A stretch of DNA of 64,000 nt from Emergomyces orientalis (GCA_002110485.1 MOWL01000046.1:310001-374000); one strand, 5' to 3'. Shown: positions 34,634 through 47,239, counted from the first letter of the stretch. The notes: generated by a model not told the origin, from the letters alone. Program-made: numbers and translations.

Positions 34634-36105
34634 ATGGCGCCTGCGAGGAGTGAGACGGCGCGCCAGGATACAAATAATAATGTTCATCCACCCATTCCTC
34701 TGCCTCCAGGACCCCATCCCTCTTATATCCAGGTTGCGAAGCCATATGTCTTCGAGCGGACTGTCCATGAATGTATAGCTGCCACTGGTGTCGATCAGCT
34801 CAGAGAGGACAACATTCGACTCCAGGGTATCACTTGGGTCGATAATGTCCGGAAAGCTCTTCATCTGTATGTAAACTTTCTCTATACATTCCCAGGTTTA
34901 TTTTCTTAATATGTATTTTTTTTCTTTTTCTATCTCGTTCGACCGCTAATATATCCCATCCAGACCGGTCCGCACCTTCAACACCGCGGCCATTTATTAT
35001 CATAAATTCAGGCTTGTGCACCCGGATAGCGAGTACAACTATCTCGTATGTCGGATTCCTTATCTAATTTCTGATTTCTAATGCTCACTCTTGACACACA
35101 AATAAAAAGGATGCGGCAGCAGCAGCACTGTTTACGGCGTGTAAGATCGAAGATACCCTCAAGAAATCGCGTGATATCCTTTGTTCCGCTTACAATCTCA
35201 AGCTTCCACCAGCGGAACATCTATCTGCAGATGATCCGGTAAGTTTCCTTCTTAAGTGGGAACTGCCAATTTCCGCGGGTTACTGACATGATGTTACGCC
35301 GCAGTTGTTTGAGTCCCATTCACGCGGGATAATTGGCCTGGAGCGGCTTATGCTAGAGTCATCAGGATTTGACTTTCGCAACCGCCACCCTCAAAAGTCA
35401 CTTATGAAACTAATAAAGCATTTTAATTTTGACAAGAGCTCGAAAACATCGCGAGTCGCCTATGGCATGAGCCTTGATCTTTACCGGACCTTTGCTCCCC
35501 TCAAACAGACTTCAGCAACCATGGCCTTTGCTTGTCTTGAGCTAGCTGGCAGACTTGTCAACGATCGCCACGAACGTGTCGAGTCCGGGAGAGTATATAG
35601 ACTATGGCTGACATCCCGCGAAGAAATAATGGGTAAGGCTCACATTTTCTAACATATATAAATTTAGGGTTACAATTACGGCGCTAACATCATTCGCACA
35701 GAGACAATGCTCGACTTACTCGAACTCTACACCCACAACCGCAGCTCAACCTCCATCGGCCCCGATTTCCCCCTCGATCTATTCCTCAACATCCGCATCC
35801 CACTCAATCAAGAGGCCGATTCCAAAAAGCTCCCCCGCTTCACCTATTGGGAATCCAACAAATCTAGCTCCAACGGGATCAAAGCATCGAATGGGACGAA
35901 AAATAATGGTGATGTCCCAAAAAATGGACGACTACCCAACCCCCTAACTCCAATGGCCGCTCACGAATCACGAGGGAAGGCAGGTGAACGAGGCCGTGAA
36001 GGTACTATTCGATTCATGCTCTACCCCGAACAAGCGAAGGCGGAACGGGAAACTGTGGCGGAATACTTCAACGTGGAGACGGAAGAGTATGAAGTGGACG
36101 AATAG
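34634..36105 (+). CDS. CTK2: CTD kinase I cyclin subunit (beta)
   Basis: Five exons: 34634..34866, 34964..35045, 35110..35238, 35305..35632, 35702..36105, for 391 residues. The cyclin fold runs from about residue 20: YIQVAKPYVFERTVHECIAATG, then VRKALHLPVRTFNTAAIYYHKFRLVH (the first cyclin box), AAAALFTACKIEDTLKKSRDIL, and the second repeat ESHSRGIIGLERLMLESSGFDFRNRHPQKSL. This is Ctk2-type, the partner of kinase Ctk1 (and Ctk3) that phosphorylates Ser2 of the Pol II C-terminal repeat during elongation. The C-terminal 90 residues are charged and poorly conserved. Introns of about 65-100 nt use GTAAGT/GTATGT donors. Confidence 0.92.
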
Positions 36106-38515
36106 GCTAGGTTGTGTGCCCGACACTTCACAAACTCCATGCACTATGCTTGAGAAGGCATCGTACATTGACGTACGCAGCAGCTCGCAGGTGCAACCAT
36201 CCAACGATAGGGTGGAGAAGAGTTGAAACCCACGGTTGTCCCAAGCGGTGAATGGATGTATTTTCCCCAACAAGACGACAGGGGCATTGTATCACTCCCC
36301 AGGAATCCGGGGCAATCTTATTTAACAAGTCCACTTCCTTCAGTACGAAGGTGTTCTCACAGGGGAACATCATCCTCGCCCCTTTTTGTCAAAACCTCGA
36401 CCTCCGCTGCACCAACTTACCTGAGCGGGGTGGTGAAAAGTTCCGGAACGCTCCGCGCGGGCTCGACCTTCTATTGGCACAACCAATCAAAAAAGAGATG
36501 TTCACCAGACGAAGCAAAAGTGCATCTTTAACAATACCACAAACATTGGATAATTACCTCCTCGCTCACAACGAATAAATGACATCTTCAGGGGAATTTT
36601 GCGCCGATGCGTAACGCGAATTATTCTTTCTCCAACGTTACGTTCCGCTCTTTATTCCTACAGAAATCCACATTTTCACGCCTAACTATCCACCTACAAA
36701 TTTTGCCCATCAACAAACTGCGTCCTGAAAACGGCGATACGCTCCCACTCCTATATGCATGGCCCCGGCCTCGCTGTCGTACCGTTCCAAACACCATACC
36801 TTCCATATCTCAAATCCATCTAGCACATACGTACCCTTTCTTGTTCCCCATTTTCCTATACCTCATCTACAAAAATGCCTGAAGCACCATGTACTTTAGT
36901 TATGCTCCCTTGGCTTTGAACACAATTGAGAGTTGGAGCTGGTATCAAAAGAGAGACCGTCGAAGCAAAAGCGAGAAAAATTAAACTGAGAAAGAGGAAA
37001 ATTAAAGAGTGAGGGAACATGACTTTCTTTTCCTTTTCCTTCTCTATATTTAATCTAGTGTACTCTATCTATACATTGCATATACTTCCACAACGAGGGA
37101 GCGCATATATGATTGAACGTGATATCATTATATGATGCATACCTAACTTCGACTTGAACACAGCGGTTTGCATATACATGATCACTATATAATTTCACCT
37201 TCAAAAATCTCTAATTGTAGATTTTACACAACCTCTATGTAGGGTCTCTGGACCATGATTTCACCCTACTCAGTTAACTCCCGGCTTCAAGAATAATGAT
37301 CAACCTCAGGAGGTGACAATTGTGCGTTAAGATTATGGTATTTATCCTACCCTTTGTTCTGTCTTCCTTTCAATACATCAGGTTACCCGACAGACTCAAC
37401 TATCTACCCCCAATTTTTTTAAGAGTGGTAGAAAAATACCAAGACATTCTTTTGCAACTTCCATGACCATAGTCCCAGGATACTAAAAAACCACCCTAAA
37501 GAAAAGAATTAAGGGGGAAATTGAAAGTAGAGCCAGTTCAAGACAGGAAGAACGAAAACGTAGAGAAGATACATGTACATATCAAGTCAACCATCTTCTT
37601 ATTCTGCAGTTTCCATTCTCACACTCACTTCAATAGTTAAATTTATATATATTAAAAGAGCTTAGGGATGAAAATGAGATAATGAGAAAGAAAGATTTTA
37701 ATGCACTCTCATTCATTCACTCACACACAAAAAGAAGATACAAGAAATAGTAGAAAAAAGTAGAAAATAAATTAATAAAATGAAAATAAAATAAAAACCT
37801 AGAGCTTGGAAGAGGGAGAAGAAGCCTGAAAAATAAAAATAAAAATAAGTTTAGAAGATGCAATGATGATATGAATCAACATCAATTTTAAACAGAGAAA
37901 GCAGAGAGTACATAAGATCATTGAATGGGAAAAAAACTTGATAAAAACTGGAAAGAATACAGTTCTGCTGATAAGAACCTTATGCATGCATCCATGTGTA
38001 GATAAAAGTCAAACTTTCACAGCACTTCTCACAATTTCACACAATCAAATCAATCAATCAATCAATCAATCAATAGAAGAAATCCAAGCTTAGGGTAGCG
38101 GCCTGACCCGAGAAATATGGCAGGCAGGTAGGGGAACAAAACAAGAAAGGTTAAATAAGAAGAAGAAAAATAATAATGTATGCGACGGCAGTACAAAAAC
38201 ACAAAATGCATTTGTTTTGGAGGAAGAAGAGAAATATTTCTAAGGGGGAAAATAGAAGCGGGTTGGTTTTTTGGGTCATCACCACAATGTATGAGTAAGA
38301 GAGGAAGTAAAGGGTTTATAACAAGCGGAGAGAAAAAGAAGAAAAAAAGAAGAGATAAAAGTCAACGCAGAGACTTAAAATGGCTAGAAACAATTTCGTT
38401 GATGAGATGGGGCTTGGGGGTTGGGGGCGCGTAGGGCGGGCGGGGAGTCGGTAATCGTCTGGAAGAGTGGGGGTATTCAGCAGCCTATATACTGTACGGA
38501 TTATATGGCGAATTA
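36106..38515. other. 2.4-kb intergenic, AT-rich, no gene seen
   Basis: The stretch lies between convergent CTK2 (+) and CDS1 (-). It contains an AATC microsatellite (38043..38075) and long A-rich regions from 37640 to 38350. Open frames at 36223..36578 overlap each other with no recognisable feature. Confidence 0.55.
38043..38075. repeat. AATC tetranucleotide microsatellite
   Basis: About seven tandem AATC units, slightly imperfect at the left edge. Confidence 0.9.
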
Positions 38516-40184
38516 TTATCGGTTTAGGCGGAAATCTGGACTGAGGCATTCGAGCATCTAAAAAAATGGTTAAAGGAGTAAGTAACTGTGTTGGCAAAAA
38601 TACCCCCACATCCGCCAAGAAGCAGAGGAGGCGGAGGGGCATTGGGGGATATTTCTTCCTCTTCTTTGCTCCTATTCCGTGAACTCACATTTTCGGAAAC
38701 TTCGCCCTGATTATATAGATACTTGCTCAAGCCCCGAATCACCTCTAATTGCTGATCGACTGTTAGACCGTTGATAGCCACCTCAATAACATTCCCCACA
38801 CTGGCCTTGTACACCGCAATAAAACTATGGTAATACATGTATGCGAAAAACCCCATGATGAACTGGCAGTCCATACGGTCAGTGATGCCGCCGTGGCCCG
38901 GGATGGATTCGCCAAAGTCCTTTACTTTAAAGGTACGTTTCAAGCCGGAGGCGAAGAAGCCGCCAAACGGAGCAATTAGAGATGCGAAGGTTGCGAAGAC
39001 GAAGATATGGATTTGCATTGGGGCGAAGTATACGATCTTGGGGGGTGAATGGGTCCAGGGTGTCCAGGTGGGTAGGTGATATGGTTGCGGCGTGAAGACG
39101 GGGTTTGGTGTGCATTCCAATCCAGTCAAGGCATTAGAACCCAAGTCGTTGACGGGGCAAATGAAGTATTTATATTTCATGAGCATATTTGTCATGCCGT
39201 AGCCGAAAAGGATGGTGCAGATCCACGCGCCAACGAAGCCTTCAACGGTCTTCTTGGGGGATAATTTGATGAGCTGCGTGCGGCCGAAGGTGATGCCGCA
39301 GACGTAGGCAAAGATGTCATTTGTAATCACAAGAGATACAGGAAGGAAGAACCAGATCATGCCTTCGAAAATGTTGTTCATGATAAAATGGGCCTGGACC
39401 ACAATGAGGTAGAGAGCCATGTGTGTCCAGGCAAACTGAGTAAACTGGAATCTATAGTGCCCCTTCTGGAGCGATCCCACAAAGAAAACAAAACCTGATG
39501 GGCCACATAGATTAGCAACGGATCCCGCGTGCTCCATCCTCGCCAGTGTAACCTAGGAATAAACCAACCCATAACGTAGAGCATGAAGCTGATGAAGCGA
39601 TGGTGCGTAGCCAGGGGCAGCAGCACTTTATCAACCAGGAGGATATGCTTGAAATAATATATCACGCTCTCGCCGTATAGAAAATACATGGTGGTTGCGA
39701 GGAAGTACCAATTGAGCGCCTTGGTGAATTTGAGGTTCTTAGCCTTGCTAGGGACGTTGGCAATGGCGATGACCTCCTTAAACGAAATGATCTGGATAAC
39801 GGTGATGATGGCGATGAGATAGATGTGACCGGAGAACATGGCAATGAAGAAGCCCGCGATCATAACGAACGTCCATATCGTCCGCGTTATGAAGGTCTGT
39901 TTCTTCTTCTCATACTCGGAGACAGCAGGAGCATCGGATTTCTACGGGAACAATAAAAATGAAACAAAAAGAAAACACTGTCAGTATTCCATATTCGAAA
40001 GCAAATCTAAAAGTAGAATACAAATAGAACGCACCTCTTCCGAACCCCCTTCGTTCCCCCTTGAAGCGCCATTCTTGTCGGGGCTGGGGGGCTCTGATAT
40101 GTCGCTGAGGTCGGAGCTGTGCCTGGCGTCAGTGGTTGCGGGCCGATGTTGGAAACGGACATTCCTTCGCGACCTGCCCATCAT
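38516..40184 (-). CDS. CDS1: CDP-diacylglycerol synthase (phosphatidate cytidylyltransferase)
   Basis: Exons 40035..40184, 39569..39941, 38689..39494 and 38516..38557 give 456 residues. After a polar N-terminus, membrane helices begin at TIWTFVMIAGFFIAMFSGHIYLIAI. The family signature is SGLKRTFKVKDF followed by GESIPGHGGITDRMDC, with KD and PGHGG-x2-D-R-x-D. The enzyme makes CDP-diacylglycerol from phosphatidate and CTP at the endoplasmic reticulum, feeding phosphatidylinositol, phosphatidylserine and cardiolipin. The last exon encodes only MLECLSPDFRLNR. If its intron were retained, an alternative low-complexity tail of about 55 residues would be made. The divergent neighbour is the ATRIP-like gene, 833 bp away. 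Confidence 0.93.
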
Positions 40185-41017
40185 GGAGACGGAAGAGAAT
40201 GGATGGGCCCAGGGGTATTAAACGAGGCGTCTGGAGATCCCAGACAGCCTTCGTAGCTGAAAAGGGGGAAGATATAGGGGGCGGTAGCGGGAAGATGATG
40301 CTGGTGAAAGCAGGAATTTGGAGAAATGAATGAGGTGAGGAGAGAGAGTTGGAGGGAACAACAATCCCCCCGAGGATGATGCGGATGACGGACTTATTTA
40401 GGGCTGAGAAGTCAACGGAAGAGGATATTTATTGTTTTGAATGGGGTTTATTTGTTTATTTGTTCGAGTAGATAAGGAGCTGAGTAGTTAACAAGTTAAG
40501 CAAGCAAGTAATTAATAAATACATAATATAGTACAGTCAGTTCTATTCTTCCTCCTGTGTCTCTTCTCTATGCGCTGCCAGTTTTCCTCCACCACACTCA
40601 GCCTCGTCTCTTTCGTCAACAACCTCCCAACGCAATAGCAGCTAACATATTCTAATAACCCCGCTATTCTTGCAGTCAATACGCTCTCTAAGACATTGAG
40701 ACGGGTAAACATAGCCAATTACATCCTCCAGCTATATTAAGATCCCGTGTCAAGCCAGAATCTGACCAGCGAGCCTGTCAAGCAAGAACCCTCTTCGAAG
40801 CTACGGATTCGCCCCGTCCCTCGACTCAATATTTTCCTCTTCTTCGCGCAATCTACTTACTTTCAAACAAGCTGCATTGGATAATACAATGTGTGCTAGA
40901 GCAATAACCCAACAGTATTGAGCTATCTCCACTGTTTTTACATTTCGGAGACAACGAGAGAGCACCCACCACCACTGCCTGCGGGATAGCTACCCCGCAA
41001 AATCGCAGCCCGATGGC
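40185..41017. promoter_or_regulatory. divergent promoter region, CDS1 (-) and ATRIP-like (+)
   Basis: 833 bp between start codons. Sequence is unremarkable, with AT-rich centre (about 40440..40550). I see no assignable boxes and no gene. Confidence 0.45.
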
Positions 41018-43500
41018 ATGGACGACGACAAGTACGATGACAGTTTCTCTGACGATGGAATTGATGAATTGCCTCCCGGAACCCTTCTAGAGCTTGAGAG
41101 GAACGCCTTCCAGGCTACCCAGCAACGACCAGACTCGAGAAACAGCAGCAACAATGTCCCTCCAAAACCCAGAAACCCCAGCTTCGTTTCCCTGGCGCGC
41201 GAATCCATCTCCCGGACCGCGAGTCGCACTTCCAGCCGTGGGCCGGTCTTGCAAGACCCGTCGCGGCTCCTACGCCCGCCATTGAGTTTTGGTGATGAAG
41301 ATTTTCAGGACTTGGACGCTGGGGTCCTGGACGATGGTTATGGCCCTGCCCCGGTTGAATTAGAAGACACCCTGTTCGAGCAAGATAAATCGCACGGTAG
41401 ACTACGCCCTGGAGGGCCAGAGGTTGGGTTACGCCCAGACCAAGAAGCAAGGGACCTTGCGAATGGAAATACCACCCGTCCGGCTCAACATGCGGCATCG
41501 CTTGGGGACACCATTGTCATGAGTGGAATGGAAGATATGCCTACAAATAGGGCATACGAGGAAAATGGCGCTGCAGCTCCAGACTCGGAGATCTGGGCTG
41601 AGATTGAAGCTATGAAGGAGCAGATTGAACAGGTGTGACCCTTTTCCACAACACCCGTAAAGAGAACGAAAATTTCTGACACTGAAAACAGTTAACCCGG
41701 GAGCGTGAAAGAATCGCACAAGAATTGGCCGCTGCAAAATCCATGACCGAAGCTAAAACTGGAGAGATTGCCATAATTCGTGCAAATCAAGCAAAATTGG
41801 AAAAGACCCATAGCCGACAGCTAAGCACACTACGGACCCAAATGGCAGATGAGCTTAAGAAGTACCAGGCAGAGATTGAAGCTGCGACAATGGATAGCAA
41901 ATTACTGACCACCGAAAACGCATTTCTTAAACAAGACCTGAAGGACGAAACCCAAAAACTGAATGAACTGCGGAAAGCCAAAACCAAGTTGGACGAGAAC
42001 CCTCCACTAACACCGAAGAAGACCAAGGTCCTGCCCCTTAGGGATGGGTTCGATGATGACGAAATTATGATATCTCCTACAAAGTCCGCTGGCAGAAGGT
42101 CAAAACGAGGTACCCCTTCAGTGGCTGGTGGGCGAAAGCGTAAAATGATGGATGATTCTCCTATCAAAGCTCCCACCTTAGAATTGAGCCAGTCGTTTGA
42201 AACCAATCTAGGAGACTCCAGCGAAACAACAGATCCTATGGCTATTGATCCCATATCGCGCAAGCCTAAGACAGAAGACCGCAATGTCCGATTTATACGA
42301 AGGATTCTCAATCATAAGACCTATCCGAATAAAGGACGGGACTTGGAGATCTTCACCAAATTCTCTTTTCCGTCTGAGCCAGGACGGATGTTTTCATCAT
42401 TTATTCTCGAAGCGACAACTGCGAAGTCCTCGGAGAATTACGCGGTTGCATATGCAAAGGCAACAATATCACTTTGGTCCCGGGCATTAAAAGAATCTTT
42501 CTATGACCCGATAGATATGTTCATGGCCATCATCAAATATATCATCAACCTAGACCCGTCAAATATTGTACCACAACTAATAGACGACCTCCTTCCCGTG
42601 CTCCTTAACTCTGGATACGTCAACGGCGTCGCCAGATTCCGCAACTCTCCCGTGTCACACCTTAATCTAGGCCAGGTCAAGCAGACCCCCCAGTCTGAGC
42701 TCCATCATCAGGTGAGCTCAACTGAAGCCCTCAGCATCCTCTACCTCACTGCCAGCAGCTGCCAACACGATTCCGACGCCCTACGCAAATTCTGGCAAAA
42801 GATCCTCTACGATTTCATCCTCGTAATGCTCAACTCCAACCAACCAATCGACGACATAATCATCACCCTAAACCTCCTCTCTTATAGCATCTTCCCGACC
42901 ACCTTCGGGCCCCTCCTATCCACCACCGCCGAACAAACCGCCAACGAAAACTACATAATCGACCGCGTCGCCAACCTCCTCAGCGAACAACCCTACGTCG
43001 ACGAGGGCGAAAAGCCATACACACCCTGGCAAATCTCCACCCTCCGCATCGAAGCCATGTCCTTCCTAACCACGCTAGCCTTTTCCTCCCCTCACCCATC
43101 CCCTTCCAAAAACCACGCCGGTCGCCTCCTCGCCCTCCACCCCACAGCGCTAGCCCGCGTCTTCCGCTCCATCCACGACGAGCTTGACGTGCTCTACTCA
43201 AACCCTCCAGAACGCGAGTTACACGTCACCCTCGTCAACGGCCTAACGCGGCTAGCGTACGGGATCATGCGCATGTTCCGCGAAGAGGTGAATATAGCTG
43301 CGAAATTGCGCGTTGTGCCAGGCGCCACGCAGAAGCATCTTGTTGCGCTGACGCGGTTGGCGTTTTGTGAAGGCCCGTTGTTGGAGGCTGGGATCGAAGA
43401 GGATACGATAGAGATGGCGCATGAGATGTTGGAAGAGGCGGTGAACCCTCAGGAGGCGGAGGCTTTGTTGGAGGCGTTTCGGGTTAAGAGTTTGGAGTGA
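41018..43500 (+). CDS. ATRIP/Rad26/UvsD-type DNA damage checkpoint protein
   Basis: Two exons, 41018..41632 and 41692..43500, give 807 residues. The acidic N-terminus (MDDDKYDDSFSDDGIDELP) resembles fission yeast Rad26 and Aspergillus UvsD, including an acidic Phe-rich motif that in ATRIP binds RPA. A coiled coil spans about 190-305 (for example ELKKYQAEIEAATMDSKLL, DLKDETQKLNELRKAKTKL), interrupted by the intron. A basic linker with KKTKV and RRSKRG follows, then a helical repeat-like C-terminus (LSEQPYVDEGEKPYTPWQISTLRIEAMSFLTTLAFS). ATRIP-like proteins recruit the ATR/Mec1 kinase to RPA-coated single-stranded DNA in the nucleus. The call rests on N-terminus, coiled coil and length. Confidence 0.82.
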
Positions 43501-44152
43501 TTAGGATGCTGATGGGCAGGGTATGATTTTGAAGTTTTGATTTAGCGTTGGTTTTCTTTTGCGCTTGGTCCTCTATTTAACTATGGCGCTTAAATTTAAT
43601 TAAATTTATGCAATAATGACGTGTGGGATGTGCAGTGGCCATGTTGGTTTTGTTCAATGAAAGTAGGGGGGAGAGCAAAAGGGAAATGGTAGATGGCGTG
43701 ATAAGATTGGAACGTAAATAACCCTATATAGTTTAAGACTACGTGGTTAAAAGGACGCGAGGCAGTTATGCTAGTTAGAGCTATGGAAATTTAGCTGTGG
43801 ATAAAAGACATATCAATTGAAACACTCAAACATTACGCAGTATTTTACCATGCTCGTTGATGCAGACTGGGCTGTGTTCCGCTACCCTAAAATCATGTGA
43901 TCTCGATAGCATCCAATAACTGCCCCTGACGTCACTCCTCCCTCACAGCTATCCCATCCATTGATAGTACTAGTATCATAAGTATTCTCGATGTATAAAG
44001 ATAGCTATACACTAATTCACTGTCAATTCCTCTTGCTCGGACAATCTAACGTTCACAAAAAAAATAAGAAATCTTTCCATTCAATAGTATCTAGTTCCCT
44101 TAGAAATTTCCAAGCTCTTTAAATAGCTAAGTTAAAGTAACGAATGTAAGTA
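43501..44152. promoter_or_regulatory. promoter region of the 44153 gene
   Basis: 652 bp between tandem plus-strand genes. It contains CCAAT (43913..43917) and a palindromic CRE, TGACGTCA (43927..43934). A CATGTGA motif lies at about 43894. The AT-rich segment nearest the start codon may be the leader. Confidence 0.5.
43927..43934. promoter_or_regulatory. TGACGTCA cyclic-AMP response element-like palindrome
   Basis: A perfect TGACGTCA, ten bases right of CCAAT and about 219 bp upstream of the 44153 start. It is the consensus for bZIP factors of the CREB/ATF type (fungal Atf1/AtfA). Function is inferred. Confidence 0.5.
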
Positions 44153-45103
44153 ATGCCGCCAGCAAAACGGACAACGAAATCCACCACCAGCACCTCCTCC
44201 TCCCAGCTGCATCTGCAGCCCCAGCCCAAAGTAGCAGTCCGGGATGAGAAGAGAGAGAAGGAAGAAGAAGAAAAGAAATCCCAACAACCCAAAAATGTCT
44301 CAACCCCACTCTCCCCTCCTGCAGATACGGTCGAACTGATCGACCCCTCCCTCCTCGATGAAGAGGAAGGGCCACGCTTGGCTGATCTTGACACCAGCAT
44401 AAGACTACCAGCAGCCACAGCTACAGCCACAGCCACAACTCCAAGCAATCGCATAGGAGGTGGAGCAGGCGGCTACAACGCCCTAAAAACTTTCAAGGGC
44501 CAAGTCTACTCCGGCATGGCCGTCGGCGGCTCTCACACCTGGGAATACCAACCAGGTACCTGGCACGAGACAAAGGAAGAGCCCGATCTCTGGAAGATAG
44601 ACTATCGCGCGACGAAGCGGCGGGCGGGCCGTCGGCTGGCCCCCAAGGGTAGCGGAGCACCCGTCGGCACGGAGTATCATTGGTTCATCGTTGCGCACCA
44701 GTATGTCAAGAAGGTGGATGCGAATACGTACGAGACGCATATGACTGGCTCTAAGTATAAGCTGGCGCATAAGGGGGCGGATGCAAAGAGTTGGTCGGTT
44801 CCTAGTGTGAAGGGGCAGCGGGAGAGGGAAATTGAGTTGTTGGAGGATGCTGGGAGGAGGAGGGTTAGAGGGTTACCGCCTGTGCTTGCGGGGGAGAAAG
44901 TTAGGGTTGAGAAGAGGGAGAAAGGGCAGCAGAGGCTTGATGTGTTGTTTGGGACAGGGAAGGCGGGGTTGGGAAGGGGAGCGGAGACGGGAAAAGATGA
45001 ACAGGAGAAAGGACAGGCGTCGGAGGGGGTTAAGAGGAAGAGAGAGGAGGGAGATGAAACGGCGGACGAAGCCGTCGTGGGCGATACAAGTGAAGAGGGT
45101 TGA
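44153..45103 (+). CDS. conserved fungal protein of unknown function
   Basis: A single exon of 316 residues. The N-terminus (1-105) is Lys/Ser/Pro-rich, possibly nuclear (MPPAKRTTK). A central ordered part, about 110-250, is rich in aromatic and charged residues: YNALKTFKGQVYSGMAVGGSHTW, EPDLWKIDYRATKRRAGRR, GTEYHWFIVAHQYVKKVDANTYETHM, SKYKLAHKG. A helix with REREIELLED follows, then KGQQRLDVLFG, which resembles a PCNA-interacting PIP box except for Leu in place of the first aromatic. The tail has KRKREE. I do not recognise a characterised family. The pattern looks like a conserved Pezizomycotina nuclear protein. The ATG is clear and the frame unbroken. Confidence 0.75.
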   Translation: MPPAKRTTKSTTSTSSSQLHLQPQPKVAVRDEKREKEEEEKKSQQPKNVSTPLSPPADTVELIDPSLLDEEEGPRLADLDTSIRLPAATATATATTPSNRIGGGAGGYNALKTFKGQVYSGMAVGGSHTWEYQPGTWHETKEEPDLWKIDYRATKRRAGRRLAPKGSGAPVGTEYHWFIVAHQYVKKVDANTYETHMTGSKYKLAHKGADAKSWSVPSVKGQREREIELLEDAGRRRVRGLPPVLAGEKVRVEKREKGQQRLDVLFGTGKAGLGRGAETGKDEQEKGQASEGVKRKREEGDETADEAVVGDTSEEG

Positions 45104-45913
45104 GAAGGGAAATATATGAGCAAATCGTGCGCCTAGGTAATCTCAGCGAGCCTCCTCCATGCTTTGAAAGGGGTTGAAAAAAGGTATGTGGATTTTGAGC
45201 GGATCAGCGGTCTTGACAACAGTGATCTATATAATCCTCCATGGCTTGGTCGCAATACCATCCCCCTTTCCGTCATTAGCATCCAAACAAACTGTTAGAT
45301 CCGCCGCCAACAAGAACGAAAGGTTCTATACCTGGGTGCCTCTTAGAGACCCCATGGTCGTTTAAAACCCCATGCACGGTTTTCAGCATTAGTATTGATA
45401 AACCTGAGAGGAATAGTGGGTTTTCTTCCCAGCCAATCGGCCAGGATAGTCAGGAATGAAACATTGGTTGGGAATGTCTTTCGGGCTGTGGAACAAATTT
45501 CGTCAGGAAAATGCCAGGACGTCCGTTTTCTCTAATGCCAATAAAACTTGGTGGGCATACGCGAGTCAACAAACGGACCAAAAAGCTGCCACTCTTTACA
45601 GATCTTGTTATTCCAGACAAAAATATCGACATGCCGTTGAAGAGGGATGGCTTTGTGTGTTTGGGTGGTTAGTCATCCATCCGACCTGCCGTGATACCGC
45701 CAGATTCCACGGGTACTTAAATTTTTCCAGGAAGGGGGGCCATTGAAAGAAGATCTCCAAGTTCAAAATATCTATCCACGGCATTCCACAAGCTTTGTAC
45801 CCAAAAAAACATATATACATTAAGTATTTACAATCACGAATCTAAATATGTACATCCTTTCATCTCTCAGGCATATCTATAAGAATCAGTGCCTCCTTAT
45901 CCGGGGAGCCCCT
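45104..45913. other. intergenic between convergent genes
   Basis: About 810 bp between the stop of the 44153 gene and the stop of the phosphodiesterase gene. Small plus-strand frames (45456..45746) show no recognisable feature. Confidence 0.5.
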
Positions 45914-47239
45914 TTATTTCCCCATACAATTCGCATAATAAGTAACCGTAGCTGGCCAGTCCGAAAACAAACCCCTCACGCCAACCTTCCTCGCCAACGC
46001 ATCCACAACATCATAAACATCCCCATCCCCATCCACCGCCCCCGCCACCGTCGAATAGTAGTACTCCTTATCAGCCGCAACATTCTTAAGCGGACCCGAC
46101 CTCTCCAACGACCACGTAACCAGATCAAGACCAGCCTGCTTCGCCGCTTTCGCGTATGTCGATGGCACAATACGTGGTTTCTTGTTGTTATTTCCATTAC
46201 CAGGCGAGTCACCCTCAAGTGCCAAAAGGGCAAAGATTGGCGGGCCCATAATCCTAACACCCCGCTTCGCCAGATCCTTCATCCCCTTTACAGCCTCCTC
46301 GTAACCAAGGGGTGTATCGACGCGTTCATCCAGGTAGACAGCCTGGCGAGCGAAAGCCGGCTCTTTCTCGATCCAGTAGAAGATGTCAGCAGGCAGGAAG
46401 GACTGGAGAAAGACGCGGGACGGCTGGATGCGGGCGGCGCGGTACTCATTGACGAGTTGCTGGGCGTACATTTCTTGGGTGTAGTTTTTCTTGCCATCCG
46501 CAGATGGGAAGGGCATGGGTACCTCTGGCGTCTTGAGTTCTGAGGTGAATTTGAGGCCGAGGGAGTTGACGAGGGAAATGAATTCGGCGTGCGAGTGGAG
46601 TTGGGGGCAGCCATCAGTGTAGATGTTCGTGCGCCAGTCCTTGACGCCGCCTTGGTATTTCTCCGGGGTGGTGGCGGTGGGGTCTGAGGAGTCCATCTTG
46701 CCGCAGAGGGATTTGAATTCGGCGAGGGTGATGTCGCTTGTACAGCATTTGGCAGAAGCTTTGGTTTTGCCGTCTGCGGATGCTGGGGAGAAGGGCTTCG
46801 TGCATTTGGAGGCGAGTTCGGGGATGGTGAGGATGTTTGTGGTGGTGTGTAGGTCGCATTGGGAATGGCGGCAGACGAGCTGGAGGTCCTTGGTAAAGGC
46901 GACATCGCACTCGATGATGCCAGCTCCCTCGCGCGCAGCGGCCAGCCAGGACTCCTTGGTATGTTCTGGGAACTGCAGCGGGGCGCCGCGGTGGCTGATG
47001 GAAAAGTCGGAGGGCATGTTTCGGCGCTCCTTGCAGGTCTGAAGCTTCTTCTTCAGGCTGCTGTCGTCCATCTGGTCGATGAGGTAGAAGGGACGAGGAC
47101 CTATCTGGATGTTGGATATGGGACGCTGCGGTCTACCAGGGAAAGGAGGGAAAGGAGGGAAAGGAGGGAAAGAAGGGGCAGCGGTAGCTAGGCCAGAGAC
47201 CAGCGCGCCCACGAAAAGAGTGACGGAGGTGAGATGCAT
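45914..47239 (-). CDS. secreted glycerophosphodiester phosphodiesterase
   Basis: An intron-less frame of 441 residues. A signal peptide is visible ([20 protein letters not shown], cleaved before APSFPP). A repeated FPP segment ([12 protein letters not shown]) follows at about residues 24-35. The catalytic core begins with [13 protein letters not shown] (His-Arg-Gly) and [10 protein letters not shown] (Glu-x-Asp metal ligands), with CRHSQCD for the second His. Later motifs include [10 protein letters not shown] and [13 protein letters not shown]. The predicted enzyme hydrolyses glycerophosphodiesters to glycerol-3-phosphate and alcohols outside the cell, so could scavenge phosphate or choline. 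Cys pairs suggest disulfides in the secretory pathway. No GPI signal is obvious. Confidence 0.9.
   Translation of the reverse strand: MHLTSVTLFVGALVSGLATAAPSFPPFPPFPPFPGRPQRPISNIQIGPRPFYLIDQMDDSSLKKKLQTCKERRNMPSDFSISHRGAPLQFPEHTKESWLAAAREGAGIIECDVAFTKDLQLVCRHSQCDLHTTTNILTIPELASKCTKPFSPASADGKTKASAKCCTSDITLAEFKSLCGKMDSSDPTATTPEKYQGGVKDWRTNIYTDGCPQLHSHAEFISLVNSLGLKFTSELKTPEVPMPFPSADGKKNYTQEMYAQQLVNEYRAARIQPSRVFLQSFLPADIFYWIEKEPAFARQAVYLDERVDTPLGYEEAVKGMKDLAKRGVRIMGPPIFALLALEGDSPGNGNNNKKPRIVPSTYAKAAKQAGLDLVTWSLERSGPLKNVAADKEYYYSTVAGAVDGDGDVYDVVDALARKVGVRGLFSDWPATVTYYANCMGK
47140..47175. repeat. 9-nt tandem repeat coding FPP units
   Basis: GGGAAAGGA-type units repeated about three to four times on plus; on minus they encode FPP in the mature N-terminus of the phosphodiesterase. 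Confidence 0.85.

Noticed and set aside
45848..46543. 231-codon plus-strand frame
   Set aside because: It is the antisense shadow of the phosphodiesterase gene.
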